The notes beneath the pieces were generated by a model that worked only from the letters and a program-made list of their open reading frames with translations, was not told where the DNA came from and did no database searches. A stretch of 64,000 bases of DNA from Jiangella endophytica. Lineage in GTDB: Bacteria > Actinomycetota > Actinomycetes > Jiangellales > Jiangellaceae. Shown here piece by piece: positions 52,001 through 59,114 of the stretch (positions are counted from its first letter, which is position 1; each line of letters begins with the position of its first letter). The translations under genes were made by a program, and so were the position numbers. The DNA is taken from assembly GCF_003427025.1 (NCBI RefSeq), contig NZ_QVAI01000001.1, forward strand, positions 620,001-684,000, read 5' to 3'.

Positions 52001-52187
52001 CTCGACGCCGCAGGAGCTGGCCGCCGCCGTCAACGCCCAACTGGCCGAGACGCCCGAGCGGGCAGCCGCGCGGGAGAAGCTCTCCGAGCTGGTCCGGCGC
52101 GAGCACTCCTTCGACGCCCGCGCCGAGGAACTGATCGAGACGGTGCGCAAGCTGCAGGTCGAGCGGGTCGCCGCCGGGCCGGCCTGA
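49035..52187 (+). CDS. Trimodular glycosyltransferase (GT2-GT2-CgeB-like), paralogue of 44522-47722
   Basis: A 1050-residue protein. The N-terminal domain has SGLFDAAWYREQLD, GLSPHPLFDPEFYTERHPEA and HYLETGWKSGA. The first GT2 domain starts near residue 222 (VTVVIPTKDRREG, LIVVDDGSTDGTAEA, YLDSDNLWTQDF). The second, from about 460, has lost typical catalytic features: VSVVVHAGDDA replaces the usual strand and VFLPPAS stands where the paralogue has FLNNDT. The CgeB-like C-terminus (from about 744) is well kept: RWAIKIGAPDV, WVISHPERV, RPLLQATDQ, NDHWDDMKAEGLMSNRLFD. The ATG has GAGGAG eight bases upstream. It is divergent from rmlD, so it may be co-regulated with rhamnose supply. Confidence 0.87.
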   Translation: MRLPVGRVRRLVKKVLPQAYLDDVARRRRIASAIRASGLFDAAWYREQLDEPIPAGVDPVDHYVMVGSASDVSPNPCFVSEWYRDHPRSPKKLDVAPFIHYVNRGIGRGLSPHPLFDPEFYTERHPEATSHRGGPLGHYLETGWKSGAQPSAAFDVAVYTANFGDVQGPPLADFARRTRRLMQETRGWEHLPRTADTFDHEASEAFKRRVVAEYAQRGEDAPLVTVVIPTKDRREGVLAAIDSVVTQTYRNWQLIVVDDGSTDGTAEAIEPLLADERIELVRRERAGGVSAARNAGLAQARGEYVAYLDSDNLWTQDFLEVMVAFVRTRSLRFGYAVSELLEEKKNGRRGYRSLPYNRAALVERNFIDCIVVLHERSLLDEVGGFDEDLRRNVDWDLFIRMSAVTDFELAPFIATRYDAWEQRSDRITINELFGYRFVIRAKHLVDWAAVDAGLAQRRPGTVSVVVHAGDDAQAVTATVEGLLAEAGDDLEVIVVDAKASEAEAMRLQFLPIRFPNVRVLRQTQRLSTELSRTIGAAHSTGETIVFLPPASWVENGWLEPLTTALADGAAAAQPLVLLRDGTVWSAGVAFARSAHPHNLYRRFPGDAPEVVAPSSPAGLSPVALAVRAADFAAVRGFDPLFVNDIDNADLSLRLARETGRPLRYVPASLVALTEAPERRTTASATTTATDNQELFTVRWKETVAQDDVTVWGERGYSIVGYDGEAPTHWGFDPIVVRDRPERPLRWAIKIGAPDVTRRTNWGDWHYAIGLKEALERLGHEAVIDAKRAWYRPTSRFDDVALVLRGVSVYTVNPQQINLSWVISHPERVTRRELASFDAVFAASTGLARRMSTDLGAPVRPLLQATDQYRFHPVPADPRRRHDVLFVGNARGMRASVGAALEAGIVPSVYGVRWRGLLPDGAWLGEYIPNEDLPAVYAGAGVVLNDHWDDMKAEGLMSNRLFDLAACGARIVTDVVPGLDEVFGDVVLTYSTPQELAAAVNAQLAETPERAAAREKLSELVRREHSFDARAEELIETVRKLQVERVAAGPA

Positions 52188-52220
52188 CCCGTTCGCGTCG
52201 CTGCGCCGCTGCGTCGGTGG

Positions 52221-52352
52221 ACGTCCACTGGGTGAGATCTCCCGGCGATCCGGGAGCCATACCTAGGACTGTGTTCGCTCTGCGAGGCATGCATGCCTGG
52301 TGGTGCGGGATGACGCCTGGTGGGGTAGCGGATCGTTGATGATCATCGCCGC
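52221..52352 (+). repeat. Family B element, copy B8
   Basis: GTCCACTGGGTGAGATCTCC, CCATACCTAGGACTGTGTTC, CGAGGCATGCATGCCTGGTG, GGATGACGCCTGG, GATCGTTGATGATCATCG. Same sub-type as B1 and B3. It starts 34 bp after the glycosyltransferase stop, and with A8 it fills most of the convergent gap 52188-52765. Confidence 0.88.
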
Positions 52353-52435
52353 CCACTTTCCGGCATACGGGGCACAACGGGAGCTAGGCGGGTGTGTGGC
52401 GGGTGTGGCGGGGAGTGAGGCGTGCCCAGATCCTC

Positions 52436-52567
52436 CCCGTCCCCCTGATAGCTGCCCGTTCTTGGCCGCGGGCGTGCGGGTCGAGCGGTCGTCGTCGGCG
52501 CGAAGCGCCCGTCAGTCCGCTTGAGGCGCACGGTCGCGGCAAGAGAATGGGCGGCAGGGGGACGGGG
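52436..52567 (+). repeat. Family A palindromic element, copy A8
   Basis: Left arm CGTCCCCCTGATAGCTGCCC, apex GCGAAGC at 52500-52506 inside GGCGCGAAGCGCC, CCGCTTGAGGC, right arm GAATGGGCGGCAGGGGGACGG. From 52568 to 52765 I see nothing certain. Confidence 0.88.
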
Positions 52568-52765
52568 AGCCCGGGCCCGTCGTCGGGGAGGGCGGCGTGC
52601 GTCCGGAGGTCCGGCCGACGCCAGGGAGTCCGAGTGCGCCGTGCCGTGATCGCGGACGCTGTCGGTGCCCGCCCGTAGGGTGGAACTCTCACCCGGACGG
52701 GCGGGCCATGACCACGGGCGTCTGACGACGGCTGATCGCGACGGCCCCTTGGCGACGGCTGTCGG

Positions 52766-53935
52766 TCAGTCGGTGCGGGCGAAGTACGAGGCGTAGCCGG
52801 GGTCGACCCGGCCGGTGCCGCCGGCCTGCCGCCCACCCGCCCGCAACGCGGCGTCGGTCGCAGCGGCGTCGCGGACCACCCGCCACACCCCGAGGTCGTG
52901 GGTCGCGTACCCGTCGTCGCCGACGTCGACCAGCGTCAGAGGGTCGTCGAGGTCCGCCAGGCCCAGCGCCAGCGCATCGCCCGGCGAGGCGAGCACCGTC
53001 GCCGCGGTCAGCGAGTCCGCCGGTCGCTCCGTGGGCTCTCCCGGTGCCCGCACCGTGGTGTCCAGCGCCGGCAGGAACGTGCGCCGGACCCGCAGGCCGC
53101 TGACCGGCCGCTGGCCGTACCCGCGCCCGAGCACGAGGTCCTCGACGTACTCCGGCGCGTAGCTCAGACCGCTCGCCGGCAGCGTCACGAGGTCGGTCTC
53201 GCACGCCTCCACCGCACGCCGCCGCTCCGCCGCGCCCTCGGCGACCCGGACCGTCAGCGCGGGCCAGGTCTGCCGGCGCAGGTCGCGCAGCAGCACGGCG
53301 TCGCCAGGTGCGACCACGGCGGTGACCGACGGCGGCGAGGAGGCGACGCCGGCGGCCGCGGTGGCGGCGCGCAGGGCGGCTCGGCGGGCCGCGACGGACC
53401 AGCGCTCGCGCCGCACGGGGTCGGCCAAGGTCGACGGCGTCAGCCCGGCCACGAGGTCACCGAGCACCGTCCCGAGCAGCCGCCGGACCACCAGCGGCAG
53501 ATCCGGCGCGTACACCGGGACGCCGCCGACCAGCAGTTGGCGCAGGAACCCGGCCAGCTCGACCGGGCCGGTCGCCGCGCCGAACGGCACCTGCACGCCG
53601 GCGTACGGGCGCACCTGCGCCAGGGCGGTGGTGCTGACGACCGCGGGCCGCCCGAGGTCGGTCAGCCGGGTGCGCCCCGCGTAGAGCCGCAGCGAGCCGG
53701 ACGACGTGGTGCGCAGCTGCGCCAGCGGCCGGGGCGGCGCGCCGGGGCCGTCGTCGTCGAACGCGTCGAACCCGGCGGGGGAGACCAGCGTCGTGTTGAC
53801 CGCGGGCAGCGGCGCCGTGACGACGGCGCTGGCAGCCGCCCGGAGCTCGGCCGGGTCGAGAGCGGCCAATCCGGTCCAGTTCGGGACAAACGCCTCGGAG
53901 ATCGGTGCTGGTGGAAGGTCGGTTTTGGTCGGCAT
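52766..53935 (-). CDS. Protein of unknown function, possibly a degenerate glycosyltransferase-like protein
   Basis: A 389-residue cytoplasmic protein with no signal peptide. Codon use is as GC-rich as the neighbours, so it is expressed-type coding DNA. The first 190 residues hold LRLYAGRTRLTDLGRPAVV and LVVRRLLGTVLGDLVAGL. From about 205 the pattern SVTAVVAPGD, LLRDLRRQTWPALTVRVAEG, RRAVEACETDLVTLPASG and YAPEYVEDLVL resembles a GT2 fold that has lost its DxD motif, much like the C-terminal part of the 54015-55433 product. It is divergent from that glycosyltransferase by 79 bp, so the two may share a promoter and act together. The start may be ATG 53935 or GTG 53938. Confidence 0.65.
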   Translation of the reverse strand: MPTKTDLPPAPISEAFVPNWTGLAALDPAELRAAASAVVTAPLPAVNTTLVSPAGFDAFDDDGPGAPPRPLAQLRTTSSGSLRLYAGRTRLTDLGRPAVVSTTALAQVRPYAGVQVPFGAATGPVELAGFLRQLLVGGVPVYAPDLPLVVRRLLGTVLGDLVAGLTPSTLADPVRRERWSVAARRAALRAATAAAGVASSPPSVTAVVAPGDAVLLRDLRRQTWPALTVRVAEGAAERRRAVEACETDLVTLPASGLSYAPEYVEDLVLGRGYGQRPVSGLRVRRTFLPALDTTVRAPGEPTERPADSLTAATVLASPGDALALGLADLDDPLTLVDVGDDGYATHDLGVWRVVRDAAATDAALRAGGRQAGGTGRVDPGYASYFARTD

Positions 53936-54014
53936 CACAGGGCCCGGTAGGTTCTCAGCGTGTCACCGCCCGGAGAGCGGCGACCCCACACTACCCGGCT
54001 GCAGCGGAGGAACG

Positions 54015-55433
54015 ATGTCGCCCACGGTCCGGACGCCGGTCGCCGTGCCCCGTCAGGAGTGGACCACCGTCGAGGTGCCCGATCTCGGCGCCTGGACACC
54101 GGCTCTGACCGTGACGGTGGTGCTCCCGGCGAAGGACTGCCAGGGAGAGCTCGACCTCACGCTGGCCGCCCTCGCGGCGCAGACCTACCCGGCCGAGCTC
54201 CTGGACGTCATCGTCGTCGACGACGCGTCCGCCGAGCCGCTGCGGCTGCCCGCCGTGCATCCTGAGCGGGTCCGCGTACTCCGGCTGCCGCCCGGCGACG
54301 GGCACGGCTCCGGGCGGGCCCGGCACGCCGGCGCCGAGGCCGCCACCGGCGACATCGTGCTGTTCCTCGATGCCGACATCGTCGCCACCCGTACGCACGT
54401 CGAGGCGCACGCCCGCTGGCACCACACGCTGGCCGACGCCGTCGTGCTCGGGCACAAGATGTTCGTCGACTTCGACGACATCACCGCCGACGACGTTCTC
54501 GCCGCCACCCGCGACGACAGCTTCGACCAGTTGCTCGACGGCCGGAAGCAGAAGAAGCACACCTGGCACGAGGACTTCATCCGCGAGGCCGGCCGGCTCA
54601 CCGCGTACGCCGACGACACCTTCATCGCGGTGGTCGGCGCCAGCGTGTCCGCGCCGCGGGCGCTGTACGCCGAGAGCGGCGGGTTCTCGACGTTCGGGCT
54701 GCGCGGCATCGTCGACACCGAGTTCGGCTACCGCATCTTCACCGCCGGCGCCGTGCTCGTCCCGGAGCCGGCCGCGCGCAGCTACCACCAGGGCGCCCGC
54801 AACTTCGCCACCCGCGGCGACGAGATCAAGCGCGAGCGGTCCGGCCTGGCCGCCAACCACCTGCCGATCCCGCTGTTCCGGCCGTCCGACGTCGGGCGCA
54901 TGTGGCAGGTGCCGGTCGTGCACGCCGTCGTCGACGCCACCAGCGGGACGCCCGAGCAGGTCCAGGTCACCGTCGACAGCATCCTGGCCTCGGCCTACAC
55001 CGACCTCGTCGTCACGGTGTCGCCGAGCAAGGAGCTGCCGCGCTGGATCGAGGACTACTTCGCCGCCGACGCCCGGGTGCGGTTCGCTCCCGAGCCCGTC
55101 CGCACCGGCTTCCCTGCGCCGTTCTCGCTGGTCGTCCCGGCCGGCGTGGCCATCGGGCGGCCGGCGGTCGGGACCCTGCTGGCGCTGTCGGCGTCGGAGC
55201 GGGTTGGGCTGGTGCGCACGACGGTGTCCGACGAGCCCGGCCCGCCGGTCGAGCTGTGGGCCACCCGCGCGCTGCACCGGGCCCGCCGGCACGCCGGGCC
55301 CGAGGGGCTCGACGAGACCGCGCGGCGGCTGTTCGGCGCCCACTGGGTCAGCGGCGCCGAGATCGGTGTGCAGCCCTCCGTCGTCGGCGTCACCAAGCAG
55401 GGCATGCTGGTCGAGGCGTCGGCGGCGGACTGA
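54015..55433 (+). CDS. Glycosyltransferase family 2
   Basis: A 472-residue cytoplasmic protein. TVTVVLPAKDCQGELDLTLA and LDVIVVDDASAEPL begin the GT-A fold near residue 38; RARHAGAEAATGDIVLFLDADIV carries the DAD metal motif near 120; KQKKHTWHEDFIREAG and GIVDTEFGYRIFTAGAVLV (ED-type acceptor region) follow. The C-terminal third (about 315-472) is a second, degenerate GT2-like module without a metal motif. GGAGGAA lies just before the ATG at 54015; upstream in-frame codons fall in the divergent promoter region and are rejected. It is followed immediately by a decayed gene on the other strand. Confidence 0.87.
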   Translation: MSPTVRTPVAVPRQEWTTVEVPDLGAWTPALTVTVVLPAKDCQGELDLTLAALAAQTYPAELLDVIVVDDASAEPLRLPAVHPERVRVLRLPPGDGHGSGRARHAGAEAATGDIVLFLDADIVATRTHVEAHARWHHTLADAVVLGHKMFVDFDDITADDVLAATRDDSFDQLLDGRKQKKHTWHEDFIREAGRLTAYADDTFIAVVGASVSAPRALYAESGGFSTFGLRGIVDTEFGYRIFTAGAVLVPEPAARSYHQGARNFATRGDEIKRERSGLAANHLPIPLFRPSDVGRMWQVPVVHAVVDATSGTPEQVQVTVDSILASAYTDLVVTVSPSKELPRWIEDYFAADARVRFAPEPVRTGFPAPFSLVVPAGVAIGRPAVGTLLALSASERVGLVRTTVSDEPGPPVELWATRALHRARRHAGPEGLDETARRLFGAHWVSGAEIGVQPSVVGVTKQGMLVEASAAD

Positions 55434-55802
55434 TCAGAGCTCGCCGGCCCGGCGCAGCGCGTCGGCGAACACCTCGACCGGTTGCGCGCCGACCACCAGG
55501 TACCGCTCGCCGACCAGGAACGTCGGCACGCCGGTGACGCCCACCCGGCGGCCGAGGTCCTCGTCCGCCCGGACGTCGTCCGCATGCGCGTCGCTCGCCA
55601 GCAGGCGGCCGACGGCGTCGCCGTCCAGTCCCGCCTCGGCGCCGAGCCGGACCAGCTCGTCGCGGTCGGCGATGACGACGCCCTCCGCGGTGTACGCGCG
55701 TAGTCACCGAACCTGCACCCGTTCGGCGAGCCCCACGCTCGCGGCGTACCGGATCAGACGGTGCGCGTCGAAGCTGTTCACCGGACGAGCCCGGTCCAGA
55801 GC
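55434..55802 (-). pseudogene. Remnant of a DsbA-family oxidoreductase (FrnE-like), C-terminal half
   Basis: Read on the minus strand, the sequence gives LDRARPVNSFDAHRLIRYA, then an in-frame TGA at 55704-55706, then LRAYTAEGVVIADRDELVRL, GVTGVPTFLVGERYLVVGAQ and PVEVFADALRRAGEL. These follow the C-terminal half of FrnE/2-hydroxychromene-2-carboxylate isomerase-like DsbA proteins in order. The stop replaces one codon of a conserved helix, and the N-terminal thioredoxin half with its active-site cysteines is missing. It ends exactly where the HxlR-like remnant begins on the other strand. It is a dead gene. Confidence 0.75.
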
Positions 55803-56063
55803 GACTGCCCCGGCCGCCGGGTCCTCGAACGGGTCACCAGCCGGTGGGGCATCCTCGTCCTCGCCGCGCAGCACGACGGGCCGCTGCGGTTCTATCAGCT
55901 GCGCGACCGCATCGGCGGCATCAGCGAGCGGATGCCCTCGCTCAAGCTGCGCGAGCTGAGTCCGCTCGGGCGCGAGCTGACCGTCCCGCTACAGGCGCTG
56001 CTGGACTGGATCGCGCTCCGCACCCTCGACGTCGTCGCGGCGCAGGAGGCGTACGACGCGGCG
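55803..56063 (+). pseudogene. HxlR-family transcription regulator with the wing deleted
   Basis: DCPGRRVLERVTSRWGILVL, GPLRFYQLRDRIGGISERMP and SLKLREL are the first two-thirds of an HxlR winged-helix domain; PLGRELTVPLQALLDWIAL, then AAQEAYDAA, are its end. The roughly 28 residues expected between LREL and PLGREL (recognition helix end and wing) are absent in frame, near 55961. There is no stop codon of its own: the frame runs on antisense into the methyltransferase gene. An open GTG at 55761 could start it, but the upstream codons overlap the FrnE remnant. The protein could not bind DNA normally. Confidence 0.72.
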
Positions 56064-56066
56064 GGG

Positions 56067-57110
56067 CTAGCGCGTGACGGTGAAGAACCGGGTGCGGCCG
56101 ACCATCTCGTCGTCGGCGAGACGGATCCCGTCGACGGTCTCGGCCAGCCAGTCGGCGGCGATGTCGGCCTCGTCCTGCCGCTGGGCGTCGTCGAGCGCGA
56201 CGATGGCGCCGTCGTCCAGAGCGGCCGCCAGCAGCGGGAACGCGGGGAAACGCGACCGCGGCCCGACACTCCCGGGCGGCCCGTCGACGAACAGCAGGTC
56301 GATGCCGCGCAGCTCGTTCCACTGCGGCGCCGCGTACCAGTCGTGCTTCTCGCCGCCGACGGTGACCGGCTCGAGCGGCGCGTCCCGGACTTCGGCGATG
56401 TCGTCCAGCCCGTGCCGGGCCAGCGCCTCGCGGGTGCGCTCGGCGTAGAGCTCGTGGTGCTCCAGTGCGACGACGCGGCCCTTGCCCGCCCGCCGGCAGG
56501 CCAGCGCCAGCCAGACCGTCGAGCTGCCGCTGCCGCACTCCACGATGAGCGCGTCGGCCGGCAGCCGGCGCACCAGGGAGGCCAGCCGCAGCACCGTCCG
56601 CGGTGAGGCCGCGAAGCCGCCGAACGCCGGGACCTCGTCGTCGGCGCCGAGCATGGCGTACAGGTTGGCCAGTGCCGACAGTTCGGCCAGCTGCCGTTCG
56701 GTCAGCGTGGCGTGCAGGTCGGCGCGCAGCTCGTGGTGCAGCGCGACCAGCTCGTCGTGCCGTACGGCGGCGTCGAGGCGCTGCGCCCCGATGATCGCGG
56801 CGAGCGGCCCGCCGCTGGGGTCGTTCTGCCGCTCCGCGACCGCCTGGACCGACGTCCCGACGGCCTCGATCGCCTCGGTGAGCGACCTGACCTGTTTCTC
56901 GGTCCTGCGGGCGCGCTGCTCGGCCTCGCGGGCGCTCGCCCCGACGACGACCAGTCCGATCAGCGTCAGTCCCAGCAGCAGCGCCAGTGCCGCCTGCGCG
57001 AGCCCGCCGGTGGCGGCCATGACGACAGCCACGACGACGGCGGCGAAGGCGCCGAGCATGCCCAGCAGGGGCCAGCGGGAGCCGAGTAGCGCGCGTATCG
57101 CCCGTTGCAT
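56067..57110 (-). CDS. Membrane-anchored class I methyltransferase (paralogue 2 of 3)
   Basis: A 347-residue protein with two hydrophobic segments (about 14-34 and 39-57), a coiled-coil region rich in Glu, Arg and Ala (about 58-90) and a methyltransferase domain. LIVECGSGSSTVWLAL is the SAM loop, GRVVALEHHE the ribose-binding strand, LLFVDGPPGSVGP and AIVALDDAQRQDE follow, in the same order as in the proteins at 20808 and 60585. It starts 51 bp downstream of the glycosyltransferase gene on the same strand and is probably in its operon. A methyl cap on a lipid-linked glycan is possible; the substrate is not known. Confidence 0.8.
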   Translation of the reverse strand: MQRAIRALLGSRWPLLGMLGAFAAVVVAVVMAATGGLAQAALALLLGLTLIGLVVVGASAREAEQRARRTEKQVRSLTEAIEAVGTSVQAVAERQNDPSGGPLAAIIGAQRLDAAVRHDELVALHHELRADLHATLTERQLAELSALANLYAMLGADDEVPAFGGFAASPRTVLRLASLVRRLPADALIVECGSGSSTVWLALACRRAGKGRVVALEHHELYAERTREALARHGLDDIAEVRDAPLEPVTVGGEKHDWYAAPQWNELRGIDLLFVDGPPGSVGPRSRFPAFPLLAAALDDGAIVALDDAQRQDEADIAADWLAETVDGIRLADDEMVGRTRFFTVTR

Positions 57111-57161
57111 CGAATCTCCGTCGTAGGTCTGGTCGGAAGGGGAAACTGTACCGACGCGGGA

Positions 57162-58247
57162 TCAGCGCGCCGTCGCGTGTGCCAGCTTCTCCAGCGAGTG
57201 GACGAACAGATCGGCGTCGGCGTCCCAGCTGTAGTGCGCGATGACGGCTTCCCGCCCGGCGTCGACCATGCGGCGCCGCTCGGCCGGGTTCGCCTTCAGT
57301 GCTCGCACCGCGGCCTCCGCCGCGTCGACGTCGCCGAACGGGACGACGGTGCCGCAGCGGTGCCGCATGATCAGCTCGGCCGAAGCCGGATTGGGCGTGC
57401 TGATGACCGGCACGCCGTGGGCCATGTACTCGACGATCTTGGTGGGTCGCGAGTGTGCGTAGTTCGGCTGCTCGTGCAGCAGGCTCAGCCCGGCGAGGGC
57501 GCCGGGCAGCATCGTCAGCGCCTCGTCGTTGGGGACGAAGCCGTGCCAGGTGACCGCGCCCTCGGCCTGGGCGGCCTCGATGGCGGCCGTGCAGTCGGCG
57601 TCGGCCGGGCCGACCAGGTGCATCTGGATCTCCGGCGCCAGCCGACGGCCCAGTTCGACGAGGTCGAGGCCGCCGCGGGCCGCCGTCAACCGGCCGAGGT
57701 AGATCACCCGGTCGTCGACCAGGGCGCTGACGTCGTCGGGGATGGCGACGCTGTTGCGCACGATGGTGTGCTGCTTGCGGAAGCGGTCGGCGTAGGACTC
57801 TTCGGCCAGCAGCAGCGGCATGCGGCGCTCGGCGCTGCGCTCGATGGCCCGGATCAGCGCCGCGCCAGCCGGGCGGCCCACCTTCGGCAGCCAGGCCTTC
57901 ATCCGCAGCGCCGCGGCGGTGTCCTCGTGCACGTCCCACACCAGACCGGGGACGTTGAGGCCGATGCTGGCCAGCACCAGCTCGGGGTCGTGCATGAGGA
58001 TGATGTCGTAGTCGCGGCCGTGCCGCTTCAGCAGCCGCCGCGCCGTGCGGACCGCGAGCAGCCGGTGCCGGCCGTACGAGCGCGGGATGTCGATGACGCC
58101 GAGGTCCGGCGGGATCGGTCGGCCGGTGTCGCTGAACGGCGCCGCCAGGGTGACCTCGTGGCCGGCATCGCGCAGGGCGACGATCTGCCGATGCCTGATG
58201 CGGGCGTCTTCCGGGTCGTGGACGACGGTCAGGACGAGGACGCGCAT
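57162..58247 (-). CDS. Glycosyltransferase family 4
   Basis: A 361-residue GT-B enzyme. MRVLVLTVVHDPEDARIRHR starts it, with DIILMHDPELVLA and GLVWDVHED in the N-terminal domain, VIYLGRLTAARGG opening the donor domain, and SRPTKIVEYMAHGVPVIS as the acidic family-4 signature near residue 265. It is the closest relative in this window of the partial gene at 1-780. I start at ATG 58247; the longer frame upstream is not protein-like. It lies upstream of the membrane-anchored methyltransferase gene on the same strand. Donor and acceptor unknown. Confidence 0.88.
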   Translation of the reverse strand: MRVLVLTVVHDPEDARIRHRQIVALRDAGHEVTLAAPFSDTGRPIPPDLGVIDIPRSYGRHRLLAVRTARRLLKRHGRDYDIILMHDPELVLASIGLNVPGLVWDVHEDTAAALRMKAWLPKVGRPAGAALIRAIERSAERRMPLLLAEESYADRFRKQHTIVRNSVAIPDDVSALVDDRVIYLGRLTAARGGLDLVELGRRLAPEIQMHLVGPADADCTAAIEAAQAEGAVTWHGFVPNDEALTMLPGALAGLSLLHEQPNYAHSRPTKIVEYMAHGVPVISTPNPASAELIMRHRCGTVVPFGDVDAAEAAVRALKANPAERRRMVDAGREAVIAHYSWDADADLFVHSLEKLAHATAR

Positions 58248-58554
58248 GGCGCTAGCCAGCCCGCCCGCTGACCGTGAGTCGCTCTCGCACGTTGGTCCCC
58301 GATTTCCCGTCGACGCGGCCACACCTGGGAGACGCCTCTGCCCACCCGCGCGGTTGCAGGGCGAAACGTCCCTGTTCCTGCGCCCCCTCGTGGCCGTCGG
58401 CCGCACGAAGGCGGCGCATCCTCGGTGGATCCTACAGCAGGGCTGCTGGTTGCCACAGAGCTGGTTGTATTGTGCTGATGCATCGTGCGGGCGTCGATTC
58501 GGAGGCACCTGGTGCGGAGGCGGGCCGTCCGTCCGGAGCGCCACCCTGGAACAG

Positions 58555-58832
58555 ATGGAGTACCGGCTCACACCCGCCCCGGCGGTTCGCCGGCGCATGT
58601 ACGTTCCCGGGCACACCACGACCTGCGTCGCCCAGCATCCGGAGCAGCCACACGAGTGCCCGAGTCACGGCAACCTGTTCCGGTACAACCGGCTGGAGTC
58701 GGCGTACGCGGGCGGTTTCCGGCCCGGGTTCATCCGCGGCCCGGTGGACCGGACGACATCGGTCCACCCGGCGCCGGGTGCGCGAACGGCGGCCAGGTCC
58801 GGCTCGAGACCATGGGCAACGTCCGGCCGTGA
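58555..58832 (+). pseudogene. Possible decayed small gene
   Basis: The frame from ATG 58555 (MEYRLTPAP, then TTTCVAQHPEQPHECPSHGN and LFRYNRLESAYAGGFRPGF) has GC-rich third positions until about 58750; after that, the high third-position GC moves to the next frame, which ends CANGGQVRLETMGNVRP at a TGA (58830-58832). That switch is what a frameshift leaves behind. I do not recognise the family; two Cys-His-type clusters are visible. The rest of the gap 58248-58880 shows nothing else. Confidence 0.35.
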
Positions 58833-58881
58833 GCCGTGCCGCGTGGTGTCCCGGCCCCCCGCAGCGGGACACCACGCGGGT

Positions 58882-59046
58882 CTAGGGCGCGGCGACGGCG
58901 CCGCGGTGGCGAGGCTCGCTCGCCGCGGGCGCGGCGATGACCCGCTCCAGCCCGGCGACGTCCGGCGCGGGGAGCAGCGCGTCGTACGGCAGGTACCTCG
59001 CCGCCCGCGCGTTGGCGGGCAGCGGCGGTATCAGCACCGACAGCAT
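58882..59046 (-). CDS. Small protein of unknown function, divergent from the TetR gene
   Basis: A 54-residue frame starting MLSVLIPPLPANARAARYLP and continuing YDALLPAPDVAGLERVIAA, with coding-like third positions up to the stop. The start is preceded by a G-rich run but no clear ribosome site. It lies 68 bp from the TetR start on the opposite strand, the position of a typical TetR target. It is too short to place in a family and may be the 5' remnant of a longer gene. Confidence 0.35.
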   Translation of the reverse strand: MLSVLIPPLPANARAARYLPYDALLPAPDVAGLERVIAAPAASEPRHRGAVAAP

Positions 59047-59114
59047 CGCGACGTCCCCCCGGAGTATGTTGGAATGCATTGAAGAGTATTGACTACCTCA
59101 GGAGGTCAGTCAAA

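Noticed and set aside
48903-52106. Open frame of over 1000 codons antisense to the second trimodular glycosyltransferase
   Set aside because: Low-complexity Arg/Gly/Val-rich translation with no motif, opposite a gene with clear GT2 and CgeB features.
854-52567. Family A and B elements as tRNA or structured regulatory RNA genes
   Set aside because: No cloverleaf or CCA end, and copies occur in both orientations between convergent genes, which fits terminator-like or mobile hairpins better.
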